DNA of 64,000 bases from Lasiosphaeria ovina (lineage: Eukaryota > Ascomycota > Sordariomycetes > Sordariales > Lasiosphaeriaceae): positions 2,356,001 through 2,420,000 of the forward strand of contig JAULSN010000001.1 of the NCBI GenBank assembly GCA_033439765.1, written 5' to 3'. This document shows positions 33,222 to 42,615 of this stretch, piece after piece (position 1 is the stretch's first letter; each line of letters begins with the position of its first letter). Under the pieces are notes generated by a model. That model was not told the DNA's origin, ran no database searches, and saw only the letters and a list, made by a program, of their open reading frames with translations. Made by a program: the position numbers and the translations under genes.

Positions 33222-34316
33222 ATGATGTCCCACCGTGCTCTTTCGCAGTCGGCGCGGGGGCCTTCTTACCTCGTCGCCGGCGTCACCGCTATGAAGACAC
33301 AGGCCCGCACTCTCAGCCAGCTTACGATGGGCTTCGACGAGATCGCGCAGTGGAAGGAGCGCAACCGCAAGCAGCAGGAGCAGGAGGGCCCTGAGAAGAA
33401 GGACCAGCAGCGCCCGACCGTCTTCGACCTCAAGGTCACCACGCCCCAGCACAAGAGCAACGTGTGGAACATTTCGTATGCACCCCACGACGACACCAAC
33501 AGCGAGCTGCCAACCGCTGCGGCCGCAAACGCCCAGCAGCACCAAGTCCTCCTCGCGTCGTTCCACCGCCGAGCCCACGCCGGACCCTCGTCGCTGCTCG
33601 CTGCCAGCACTAGCGCTGCCACGGACCCCAACAAGTTCTCGCAGTCGCCGTCTAACTCGGCCGTCTTCTACACAACCTCGGCCAACACTCTGGCAAAGAC
33701 GGCGCCCCAGACCACCCCCCAGCCGGGCGGAAGCGGCAGCAATGGCTCCTTCACATCATCGTCGTCCAGCAACCAGCGAAGCGCGGCAGAAATCACTGAC
33801 GTGCCGAGCCTCGCCGTGCTGAGCAAGCTCTGCCGCCGGCCAGCGTCGGCCTCGCACCTTGACAAGAACAACAACATCGACGAGGACAACACCGTCACGG
33901 TGACAAATGAAGAAGAAAAGTTCAGCCGCCAGCTCAAGACCCTGAACTGCGGCATTGGCGGCGCGTCGACCCTATCGTCGGTGCTCCAGCGCATCAACCA
34001 GCAACTGGCATCGTGGTCCGGCCGCTCTGGCTTCAACCCCAGCTCTAGCTCTGACTCCGTCCCATCGTCTTCCTCGAGCCGCCAGCAACAGCCCAGCACC
34101 GACGAGCAGGCCAGCGGCAACAACCACATCAAGAATAAGAATGACAAGACCAACAACAACGAAGCCGCCGGAAATCAGTCTTCCGGTTCCGGTTCGGGCA
34201 AGAATCCCAAGAACCCGAAAGATAACAATAATAACAGCGACAAGCCCTGGCCCAACGACGCGCCGCTGCCGATTTTGCGCCAGCTGCCTATGTTCCTCGG
34301 CGGTGGACCGTTCTAG
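33222..34316 (+). CDS. Low-complexity protein of unknown function
   Basis: Intronless, 364 residues from the ATG at 33222 (MMSHRALSQSARGPSYL). Upstream codons in the same frame (from 32904) look non-coding and include the poly-A run's surroundings, so I do not extend the protein. The first 45 residues are basic/Ser-rich (ALSQSARGPSYLVAGVTAMK, TQARTLSQLTMGFDE) and could be a mitochondrial presequence. A charged segment (EIAQWKERNRKQQEQEGPEK) follows, then Ser/Asn/Gln-rich disorder, a short ordered piece near 240-285 (KFSRQLKTLNCGIGG, SSVLQRINQQLASW), an Asn/Lys tract, and the end APLPILRQLPMFLGGGPF. GC-rich third positions support coding. No family recognised. Confidence 0.65.
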   Translation: MMSHRALSQSARGPSYLVAGVTAMKTQARTLSQLTMGFDEIAQWKERNRKQQEQEGPEKKDQQRPTVFDLKVTTPQHKSNVWNISYAPHDDTNSELPTAAAANAQQHQVLLASFHRRAHAGPSSLLAASTSAATDPNKFSQSPSNSAVFYTTSANTLAKTAPQTTPQPGGSGSNGSFTSSSSSNQRSAAEITDVPSLAVLSKLCRRPASASHLDKNNNIDEDNTVTVTNEEEKFSRQLKTLNCGIGGASTLSSVLQRINQQLASWSGRSGFNPSSSSDSVPSSSSSRQQQPSTDEQASGNNHIKNKNDKTNNNEAAGNQSSGSGSGKNPKNPKDNNNNSDKPWPNDAPLPILRQLPMFLGGGPF

Positions 34317-35645
34317 GAAGGTTTTCTAGAACAGCGTTTGGAAGAAGAAAAAACTCTGTCATTTAAAGTAATTACAGAGTGGAAAAAAGTATACGGGCAA
34401 CGAGTTTAGCCGGCATAAATTTGCTTTCTTTGCCATAATCAAGCTCCGGCAGGGAGTTTGGGGTCTGGAATTAACTTATTTGCCGGTGGAGGAAAACCAA
34501 TTCCATGTCAATCAACACTAGGTGGTTGCCTTTTTTCAGCGATGGCGCAGGTAATGAATGAAGAGGGATGACTTATTCCCCTTGATCAGCGAGGCTTAAT
34601 ATACTATAGTAGTATTAGCTAGATGTCAATAGGACATGGGCAGGCTGGGTGTATTAAAGTCTTTTATAGCAGAATGATATTGTTGCAGCGGAAAATGTTT
34701 ACGGCACAAATTGCAATGTCCTATTCCCTTAAGTTGTCTGATTACCACTCTGTGCCACAGATCATGGCTGCTTCCGAACCCTGACATTCCATCGCATAGT
34801 TACAAAATAGGAGTCTTGAACAAATGCTCCCAAGACCCTTGTTCCGGACTACCCGACCTGGCCCCCCCAAGGTTACAGTCTGCAATGAAGAGGATTGCTG
34901 CGCGCACCCACCCCATGATAAAATCATAAGCCTGGCACTTGACATCAACTGCCCAGCTTTTGCCGTAGTAAATTCGGGTTTTTGGATGGAGCCGCCCCTG
35001 CATCTCATCCTTGCCCTGGCAGGGCATACAGGGTTGGTTGCGGGCTCCCACAAAATTATCGTAAATAAGGCGGAAAATGCTGCAACGATGTTGCCAGTCA
35101 CCAGGCATACAAATTATGTGCTCGGCGCCGGCGAGGGACTTCGGGCTGCGGGCAGGAGATCGGGAGAGTCGGCCGCGCCCGGTACCGGCGAGGGAGGTGG
35201 AGAGGGAGTTCGTGATGCCATCTAAATATAACCGGGCTCGTCAATACGGTATGGCGATAGGAAGCGGAAGCAGTCATTACTTACCTGGATTAACAAGAGT
35301 TGAAAATAGCTTTATTCGCGTTGGTGGCCGTTGTAGGAAAATTGTCATATTTTACCGAGGTCAACATTTTTGGTCGAGGTTCAACCGGTAAGGACTTCCC
35401 CCTCTTCTGAATAGCTTCATAATTCAACAAGCCTGCCATAGTGTGGGCTAGTTGCATGGCTAGTTGCGTTGAAAGTGGGCATTTTTACATCCAAAAAGGT
35501 GGATCTAGAATGACAGGTGCTAGGCCTACGAGTTTAGGGATGGCGGGTGCACCGAGCAAAAAGGGTGGGTGCGCGCAGCAACCCTCGCAATAAAACCAGC
35601 CTATCTGAAACCAAATCGAATGCACCAGTAGGCTTGAATTGAGTT
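34317..35645. other. Convergent 3' intergenic region
   Basis: About 1.3 kb between the stops of two unknown genes. It starts A/T-rich (3' untranslated region). No gene seen. Confidence 0.5.
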
Positions 35646-38048
35646 TCATGCTTTGGGGCTTTCTTTGCCCAAGGCAGTCTCGTCCCAAGGCTGGTCGGGA
35701 AGACTCTCGGGCCTTGATTGTCCTTTCCTCTTCGGAAGCTTAGCTGAACTTGTAACCTTTGGCGGTTCTTGCAGGGACTTGATCCACCCGTCCACAAGCT
35801 CCTCGAGAACTTCAGGGCCGCGCTGGCCAGGTTTGCGCGCCGGTTTGGGAAGACGGGAAGTGGACTTCTTGCCCCCTATTCCGAAGAATTCATTGATAAA
35901 AAGATCAACCTCTTCAAGGGCCCCTCGGGTGGCTGCGCCTGAAGGCTTGCTCTCCATGCTAAGCTTTTTTCTGTAGGTTTCTTCGAGGGTTTCCTCATCA
36001 CCACTTGCACTTCCTGACTCGCTTCGGGGGTCCTCCGATGTTGCATCCAAATCGTCGTTGGTCGTTTTGCAATGCCCCCTTAGCTTCGCATTGAGCAAGC
36101 GCTCCAACAGTTCAACCTTTTCAGCGAGCTGGAGCTTTGCAAATGTAGGCGCCGTGCGAGTAATGGTCATGGATCGCATTTGCTCGACTAATTCTCTTGT
36201 GTCCCGTTTGGCATTGGTGAATGTAGCAAGAACAGCACGGGTTGAGCTCCGGAGAGCGGTTGTTGTCTCGATTTTTTCCATCTTGTGACGGTCGTCCAGA
36301 TTCCTAATTAGTTTCAAAGCGTTGTTTTTATATTCCTTTGCAATGTCTCCGATCGAGTCCTCGTGTGATTTCAACGAACGATGCAGCATCTGGAAGCAGG
36401 CGACGTTAGAAACTGGGATTGTCCATACTTGGAGGTTGCTGCTTACATTGACAATTTTGTGCATGACAGCTGGGGGAGAGTCATCGGCGATTGCTTGTTT
36501 CCACATTTCTTCTGGACTGGGCCGCAATTCGTAGTTGAAGACATCCGCGCTGATGGCAAGGGTGGGAGGGGGCCGACTTCGTGACTGAGGTGGGGAACTG
36601 TTATTGACAAGGGCAGGCGGGGAACTCTGCGGCTGACCTCTTTGCACACGCTCCGGGGTCGTTTGCAGAGAGTGACGCTGAACTGGGAGAGGAAGCTGAG
36701 GAAAGGAGATAGTGAGAAACGGCGCAGATCCTTTCGGTACGTTAATGTCACCTGTTATCTTGAACGGGGCGATGATCGAGGTGGCCATGCTAGACTTAAA
36801 CATTTGAGTAGTCTCTCGGTCTTTTGTCACGGCTGGTCTGTCGTGGTAACTGTTATCTCCTGAGCCGAGTTTGGAGCCAATATGGTGTTGCATATCCGGG
36901 GATTTTTCATAACATTCCCAGGCCTTTGGAGTGCAACTCTCTCCCTTCCGGAGGGGAGGCTCTAGAGTAACCTCGAGAACTCCAATTTCTGATCTTTCTT
37001 CCTGGCTTTTCTCTTGTGATCCGTCTTCAGAAACATGGCCCCTGTCTCTGGGGTCGCTTGATGGCCTAATAAGCTGCAGGTTGTGGGAATGCTGAGAGGC
37101 TTGAGGGCCTTTGATTCTCTTTCCGGGTCTTGAATCTTGTTCATTTTCGTTCAGATCCTGAACTCCTGTCTGCTGTGTATAGGAGTGTCTCTTTCGTGTT
37201 TCAGACTGCAAGCTCGTTGAGCTTAATCCATTGTTGTTTTCAAACTTGTCATCCGGGACCATGTTTGCCTGCGAAGACTTCGTCGCTCTGGAGCCTGAAA
37301 CAGCGCGATGGCCACGCTTCAACAAGAAGTCGGGAACCCATAAAGCCGAGCGTGGGGCCTCATCCAAGATAACAACGTCGTCTGACAATGGAGGGACAGG
37401 GGACGCGTTAGGCGGGGACTGAGGTGCCGGAAGCGCGAGGACATGTTTGCGCGGGAAATTGGGTGGCAGCTGTCCACTGTCGGGAGAGTCAGAGCAGTCG
37501 TTGACGAGGACATCTTTGCGCGGGAAGCTGTATGGCAGCTGTCCACCGTCAGGGGAGTCAGAGCAGTTGTTGGCATGAACATTTTGGAGATGGGGAGGTG
37601 GCCGCGGCGGTGTACATGGCTGAGAGCTTGAGACCTCGACTGCCTCAGAGGCAGGAAGTTCGGGGTGTTGGCTTGAGCCGCTTGGTTGTGAGCCGGGGTA
37701 CGGTTCGGCAGTGTCGCTGTTGATTTCCTTTCTCTGAGTCTGTATGTTTGACAAATGGGCCCGAGAACGGCGCTGAGCAGAACGGATTGACGGCCGGGCA
37801 CGTCGCACGGGAGACGTGTCGATGACGCCTCTCAGTAGGTCTGGTAGCGGGTCCATTTTCTTCGCTTTTGAGCGACCACGTCTAGATTGCGCAATAGGGC
37901 TGAGGTAAACTAGGTCGTTTGCGTTAGAGAAGGTGATAGGGTCGGTTTTGTTCGTGCTTGGCTGAGCAACTCCCATCCAGGACTCCTCAAGGTAGCCGCA
38001 CACGAGCTCATTATCGGGCGGTTGCGGAGACGAATATGTAGGTTCCAT
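35646..38048 (-). CDS. Large mostly disordered protein of unknown function
   Basis: Two exons, 38048-36447 and 36389-35646, with a 57-bp intron without stop (GTAAGC donor, TTTCTAAC branch, TTCCAG acceptor). The product is 781 residues (800 if unspliced). The first 500 residues are Ser/Pro-rich with basic clusters (SRRGRSKAKK, SVRRARP-like, PGKRIKGPQ) that look like nuclear localisation signals. A 23-residue unit is duplicated in tandem around 155-200. After the splice comes a likely coiled coil (KSHEDSIGDIAKEYKNNALK, LIRNLDDRHKMEKIETT, KLQLAEKVELLERLLNAKL). The C-terminus carries GALEEVDLFINEFFGIGGKK and basic Pro-rich tails. I recognise no domain; a nuclear scaffold-type protein is a guess. 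Codon use is less GC-biased than in neighbouring housekeeping genes. Confidence 0.7.
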   Translation of the reverse strand: MEPTYSSPQPPDNELVCGYLEESWMGVAQPSTNKTDPITFSNANDLVYLSPIAQSRRGRSKAKKMDPLPDLLRGVIDTSPVRRARPSIRSAQRRSRAHLSNIQTQRKEINSDTAEPYPGSQPSGSSQHPELPASEAVEVSSSQPCTPPRPPPHLQNVHANNCSDSPDGGQLPYSFPRKDVLVNDCSDSPDSGQLPPNFPRKHVLALPAPQSPPNASPVPPLSDDVVILDEAPRSALWVPDFLLKRGHRAVSGSRATKSSQANMVPDDKFENNNGLSSTSLQSETRKRHSYTQQTGVQDLNENEQDSRPGKRIKGPQASQHSHNLQLIRPSSDPRDRGHVSEDGSQEKSQEERSEIGVLEVTLEPPLRKGESCTPKAWECYEKSPDMQHHIGSKLGSGDNSYHDRPAVTKDRETTQMFKSSMATSIIAPFKITGDINVPKGSAPFLTISFPQLPLPVQRHSLQTTPERVQRGQPQSSPPALVNNSSPPQSRSRPPPTLAISADVFNYELRPSPEEMWKQAIADDSPPAVMHKIVNVSSNLQVWTIPVSNVACFQMLHRSLKSHEDSIGDIAKEYKNNALKLIRNLDDRHKMEKIETTTALRSSTRAVLATFTNAKRDTRELVEQMRSMTITRTAPTFAKLQLAEKVELLERLLNAKLRGHCKTTNDDLDATSEDPRSESGSASGDEETLEETYRKKLSMESKPSGAATRGALEEVDLFINEFFGIGGKKSTSRLPKPARKPGQRGPEVLEELVDGWIKSLQEPPKVTSSAKLPKRKGQSRPESLPDQPWDETALGKESPKA
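37438..37575 (-). repeat. 69-bp tandem duplication inside the 781-residue gene
   Basis: Two in-frame copies with period 69 bp (23 codons) and scattered substitutions. Each encodes the pattern N-x-C-S-D-S-P-D-x-G-Q-L-P, then F-P-R-K-x-V-L. Confidence 0.85.
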
Positions 38049-38455
38049 GGTGAGCGGTCAAAGGGGGCCGTGGGCGTCGGGGGAGGCGGCTCCTGGTAGG
38101 CAGCGGCAGAGAGTGCTGTGAGCTTGCCAGACGAATGTTTCTGTTGGCTGCTTCCCGAGTCAGAGGTAGCTTGGGTGTCGGGAAAGAAATCTCTGTCCCA
38201 GGATCCCATTGCGAGCCAGTGAAGCAGACGGCAGGCGCTTTCCACTTTGAGCACGTTTGGCAGCCAGAAAGGCAAGCGCGATCGAATGGGGAGAGGGGGA
38301 TCTGGGTAAGGGCCGCCTTACTTGGATTTCCTTTTTTTGCTTAATGCTTGATGAGTGACGGCCCCACACTCATCCAAACTGGTTATTTCTGCCATATGTA
38401 CCTACTTACTGAGTTCAATACGGCAGTGCTGTTTCCGAACTGCTGGTGGTGAAAG

Positions 38456-38502
38456 TAAATTTAGAGAACGTAACCCTCCACCGTCAAATCGTCGCCATGC
38501 AC
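38456..38502 (+). repeat. Left terminal inverted repeat
   Basis: Begins TAAATTTAGAGAACGTAACC and ends AATCGTCGCCATGCAC. It pairs with 40824-40870. Confidence 0.8.
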
Positions 38503-38520
38503 ATGTAGTCCACCACACAT

Positions 38521-38536
38521 AACCCTAACCCTAGCC
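38521..38536. repeat. Telomere-like AACCCTAACCCTAG
   Basis: Two full CCCTAA units plus partial flanks, 18 bp inside the left inverted repeat of the element. The TTAGGG unit is the usual telomere repeat of filamentous fungi, but two units can occur by chance. Confidence 0.5.
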
Positions 38537-38631
38537 ACCATCCAAGATTCTGGTGCGTAGTAATTTACCAGTTTTTACCAAAACGCAACCGAACCTTACC
38601 TTTCCTTTCCACTGCAACCGACCTTCCACAA

Positions 38632-39752
38632 CTACCAAAAAACATCATCGGCGCCGCCAATCAATCGATGCACCGGTAAGGCTTCATTTTTCATCGTATA
38701 CATCGTCGCTATAGTACTAACTAGCGATAGAAATGCCTGCGCTTGAAGATCTGAGCGATCCGTGTTGTAAGGCCTACACGAAGTGGAAGGGTTCCGCGAC
38801 CGAGTGCCCGGGCATTGGAAGGTATGGATCAGTAGCTGTGAGCAGTTGTAACAGGCAGCAGCAAAAATTATGAAGATATCGCGAGTTGGAGCGCAAGCAA
38901 AGCGCACACGAAGTACTTACATCCTCAGCATCCCAAGCAGTCAAACGCTCCTCACTCATGCCGCAGAGTGACCCCAGCTCATGAAGACGACGAGTAATGA
39001 TCTGGAGGCGCGAGCCCAGGCGTATGGCCCATATGGGCGCAGCGCTGGAGCTCTGGGCGCGAGCAGATCCACCGGAAACAATGGGAGTATCAACGACTAT
39101 GGCGCTGGCACGGCGGGAGGCGCTTGGAGTCTCAGGATGACGGGCGGAGCTGCGCGAGCCGCTCGCGGACGCAGCAGAAGGCAGAATCTGGAGATTCTGC
39201 AAGGTGGACGCAGAGGTGCCGAGAGCGCGTGCGGCACTCGCTGCGCGAGCAGCCTGTCGAGACTCAGCGACAGCGGGGCGCACGCGCAGCTACTCAGTCT
39301 AGGTGGACAGGAACTGGTTGCGGATCTAATTGGCAATTGGCAGTTAGCACGAGGCCTAGAGAAGCGCTGGCGACGCGTGAGCTCACCTGAGGGTTCTTGG
39401 GCGCAGCTTGCAGCTCCCGGGAAACGAAGAAGAGGAAGGTTGCCACCTTCACCGCATGATCGGTGCCGGCAACAGACACCAGGAAACAGGAATGGCACTG
39501 CCCCGCGCAGCCTACGCAGCGCGTAGCGCCCTGACCTGAGGCGTGGACGCAATCGCGGCGCGGCTTGCCTCGCGTAGGCGAAGGCGAAGGCGAAGGGTTG
39601 TCAGAGTCGGGGTCTACGACAGCGGGCACACGGCCGGCGAGCCGATTGGTACAAGCAGTGCAAGGCACGGCGTTAACATCCTCAGGACTGAATTGAAGAA
39701 TCAGCGACTGCGCGCCCGGAGCGAAGCTCCTGCGCGGGAGGAAAAAAAAATC
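38632..39752 (-). CDS. Tentative CxxC-rich gene inside the inverted-repeat element
   Basis: Three phase-compatible exons can be drawn: 39752-39387 (5' end open, no ATG), 39289-38921 and 38835-38632. Introns are 97 bp (GTGAGC donor; acceptor GAGTAG) and 85 bp (GTAAGT donor; acceptor CACAG). The first exon reads SLILQFSPEDVNAVPCTACT and has cysteine pairs CTAC, CV, CVGC, CHSC, like the small Cys-rich proteins found in repetitive loci of many Sordariomycetes. Exon 2 ends in a helical segment (RLQIITRRLHELGSLCG, ERLTAWDAED). The end is less convincing. A different acceptor for intron 1 (TTAG at 39327-39326) would end the protein after eight more residues. The start codon is missing, so an upstream exon or decay is likely. 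Function unknown. Confidence 0.3.
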
Positions 39753-40579
39753 CTACACTAGCTGCTGGCGACCATGGCGAGCAAGAATAAGGACGGGAAT
39801 GCCGTCACCGACGGGGCAGACAGACATGAGAGCGGCGATTGAAGGCGTCCGCGAATGAAGGAAGAAGGGAGCTTGAAAATCAGGAGCAGAGCAGGCGAAG
39901 CGCGCGCGAGTGTAAGGAATATGACGTCCGGCGCAGGCTGCGGACCGAAGACCTGAGGAAGTAAAAGGGAAGAAGAAGAAGGCCGGGAACAGAGAGAAGA
40001 AGCCTCTTATTATACACGAAGGCAGGGGCCGTGCCCGCCTTCGGCAGGCACCGGCCTTATCGTCGAGGCCGGCCCGGCCCGGAAGGAGCGAGCAGGAGGT
40101 GCGCGTGCGCACCTCAGGCAGCACGAAGATGGCGTCAACACCGCCCGATAAGGAAGATCAGAGGGCAAATAAGGAAGGCGCGGCCGGCCGAAGCAGGAGA
40201 AATCGGACGACACGGCAAAGAAAGAAACAACTGATTGCAGCGGAAGGAGCTGCGCCGGAGGCGCGCAAGAGCGCGTGAGGCTAGAGATTTGGTGAAGGGG
40301 AGGCACCTACCAAAGAAAGGGGTAGGGGGCCGTGTCGCCGGGCAACGCCCGGGGCGACTGGGGGTAGCGGCAGGCAGCACGCGCACCGCGCGAGCTGCGC
40401 AGCCGGGGCACCCCAACTAACTTTCATGTGGTCAATCGGTTGCCACCGAGGCGGGTAGAAGAGGCCCGCAAGTTGGATTGAAGGAAACAAGACGAAGACT
40501 AGAAGGCGGAACGCCCGCGCGAGCGGTTCGAGCTAGGTAGAGGGACCGCATGCCCCATAGAGGGCGAAGCTAACGCTTC
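39512..40579. repeat. Field of short perfect GC hairpins
   Basis: At least seven perfect inverted repeats with 5-9 bp stems and 2-4 nt loops: 39512-39526, 39718-39730, 40096-40115, 40252-40264, 40262-40275, 40338-40352 and 40566-40579. Several share the layout 5-6 bp stem with a three-base loop (for example GGAGC-GAA-GCTCC and GCGCC-GGA-GGCGC). A (GGCGAA)n tract at 39577-39596 lies among them. No ORF here looks coding. Confidence 0.65.
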
Positions 40580-40823
40580 TACGGTGTAAGATCATCAATA
40601 ATAATTATAAATTTGAACGATTTGAGCGATTCTACGGCCCTGAGCTTCAATTACCGCATTCGGAAGTGTATAGACGTTAGCGACGGCGGCGAGGTTCAAT
40701 TGCGGTACAATTGCGTTGCCAGCGTTTGGAGCGGTGCAGCCAGCGAATGTGGTAATTTTAGCTGTAAAAAGTGGAATTTCCATGGGCGGTGGGCTGTAAC
40801 GTCTTGGCGCCTATGTACCTACA

Positions 40824-40870
40824 GTGCATGGCGACGATTTAACAGTGGAGGGTTACGCTCTCTAAATTTA
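40824..40870 (-). repeat. Right terminal inverted repeat
   Basis: Reverse complement of the left repeat with three mismatches. The outer end is TAAATTTA at 40863-40870. Confidence 0.8.
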
Positions 40871-41043
40871 TAATCGTCCGAGGACCAATATCCAGGGCTC
40901 CGTTGCTCGACTACCTAGGCAGATGCCTAGGCAGGTAACCAAGCAAAGTCCGTGCGGGACGCTCCCGGTCGAACGTAATAGCCTATCTATATGATCTAGT
41001 TATCTGACTAGGTATACCTTACCTAGGCATCTAGACATGCAGG

Positions 41044-42615
41044 TCAAATCTCGCCGAGAATGACGCGCGCCGCCTTGGTCCTGCCAGGCTCGCGCGCGCA
41101 CAGACTGGCTAGCTCGGCGGCCCTGGCGCGGTAACCCGCAGACTTGGGGCCTAGGACGACATCGACGAGGACGGGGCCGAGCTCGGGGGCCCGGCAGCGC
41201 GGCGGTGTGGACTTGTTGCCCCAGCGGCCGACGCCGAGGAACTCGCAGCGGTTGGCAAAGTCGAAGCAGTCGATCCACACGGGCAGCACGACCTGCGGCA
41301 CGCCCGCCGCCACGGCCTCGAGGAACGAGTTGGCGCCGCCGTGGTGCATTGCGCATACGATACCTTCGTGCGCGAGCACCGCCGGCGGCTCCGCCTTGAC
41401 CCAGCCCACCACGCGCACCCTGTCCAGCTCCATCTCCCGCCCGAGCACTTGCGTGAGACGCCGGTTGTCGTACTGGCCTTTGCGCGTCAGCTTCCAGAGC
41501 ACCTGCAGCCCGGCCAGCTTCTCTTTCATCTTCTTCTCGCCCGTCTCTCTGCCCGTCTCTCGTGCGGCCTCGTGCAGAAGCAGCACCAGCGACTTGGCGA
41601 TCTCGACAGCCGTGGCCTCGGTGGTTTTGGCGTGGGTGCCGAGGTTGATGTAGACGGTCGGACCCCGGGACAGCCACGAGGCGAGATCCGGGTCCGTCTG
41701 CGACACTGGCTCGGCCGGGCGGATGATTGGCCCGCAGGGGATGATGTGCGGCGGGCTTGTCCGGAGTGGGAACTCAAGGTCGGGCAGGTTGGCGACTAGG
41801 TATTTGACGCCGGGCGGCGGCCTTTGGTTGAGGTCCTCGAGGCCGACCATGTCCCCAGCCGTGTAGTCCCTGATGTACTGCTTGACCTCTCGCAGCCGCC
41901 GGTCGCCCCAGCATATTGCCAGGGCCAGGGCGACGTAGTAGATGTTCAGCAAGACATAGCACCACGGGATCGGAAACGGGAGACCCGAGGCTATGCTACG
42001 AGACCCTCAGCACAGTGAAATTGTGTAGTGGGAAGCGGAGATGACTTGCCATGGGTACGTCCAAAACACGTCTCCTGGCGGCTGGTACGAGATTGCAAAG
42101 TCCTTGATGGTGTTGGGGGCCAATATGAGAAACCTCTCGCCCATGTGGCGGCACGCGGTGACGGCCGGCGAGAAGGCTGGGTCGACGGCTATGATGTTTG
42201 GAGCCACCTGCTGGAGAATGCCGACTATGGACCGGTAGATGTCGACGTATTGGGGCCCGGACCACGGCATGGTGGTGTGAAGACAGATCCGGAGCACAGC
42301 GGGCATGGTGTAGAATCGCGGCGTCTTGCCTTCCAAGCCGGACCCCTCGACCTCGGCCCGGGGATATGCCGTCTTCATATCGACCCCATCCACGGCGTGG
42401 AACACGATATCTCTGGACAGTGCCGTCACAGAGCTCTCGATGGCAGGAAAGGAGGCGAAGTGCACCTCGGCCCCGAGCTGCAGGAGAGCATGGCTCGTGG
42501 CAAGGAAGACATTGGCCTGGCCAAGCTCCGAGTTGGTGAGCAAGAGGACCTTTCGTCTCGGAAAGCGCATCTGCATTCTTGGTTTTAGACGATCTGTATC
42601 TTGGTAGGCTGGCAA
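41044..42615 (-). CDS. UDP-glycosyltransferase, GT1 family
   Basis: Two exons, 42615-42050 and 41995-41044, joined across a 54-bp GC-AG intron (donor GCAAGT, acceptor CGTAG). The join gives IASGLPFPIPW, as in fungal homologues. The product is 505 residues. It is predicted to transfer a sugar from a nucleotide sugar to a small-molecule or sterol acceptor with a GT-B fold. The C-terminal donor-site signature is at about 406-450: HHGGANSFLEAVAAGVPQVV, then WIDCFDFANRCEFLGVGRWG. N-terminal RKVLLLTNSELGQANVFLATSH is the acceptor-domain start. A hydrophobic piece (NIYYVALALAICW) at about 205-217 may contact membrane. No biosynthetic cluster partners are nearby, so the acceptor is unknown. Met15 or Met17 are alternative starts. 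A TATATAG lies about 60 bp upstream. Confidence 0.85.

Larger units (their letters stand above)
38456..40870. mobile_element. 2.4-kb DNA element with 47-bp terminal inverted repeats
   Basis: The two ends match in inverted orientation over 47 bp with three mismatches (44/47). The outermost eight bases at both ends are TAAATTTA, which is its own reverse complement, so it may be part of the inverted repeat or an 8-bp target duplication (hAT-like), with TA alone also possible. Inside are a CxxC-rich coding region on the minus strand, a field of short GC hairpins and a second short minus-strand ORF near the right end (40595-40783). No DDE transposase, reverse transcriptase or recombinase motif is visible, so it is probably non-autonomous or of an unfamiliar type. 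It sits between the 781-residue gene and the glycosyltransferase gene. Confidence 0.7.

Noticed and set aside
33033..34159. Minus-strand ORFs of 122-181 codons under the 364-residue gene
   Set aside because: Composition (Leu/Val-rich, antisense to Gln/Asn/Ser codons) is that of a shadow; no start or splice support.
38774..39526. Plus-strand ORFs inside the inverted-repeat element (for example 38981-39526, and an ATG at 38733 reading MPALEDLSDPC)
   Set aside because: They conflict with the phase-consistent minus-strand exons and have no acceptor-compatible continuation; kept only as an alternative.
40097..40114. GC hairpin as a rho-independent-type terminator
   Set aside because: This is a eukaryotic nuclear sequence, there is no T-run after the stem, and it is one of many similar hairpins in the same stretch.
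38456..40870. CRISPR, LTR or helitron interpretation of the element
   Set aside because: Ends are inverted, not direct, repeats; there is no spacer array, no primer-binding site, and no Rep/helicase or reverse transcriptase motif.
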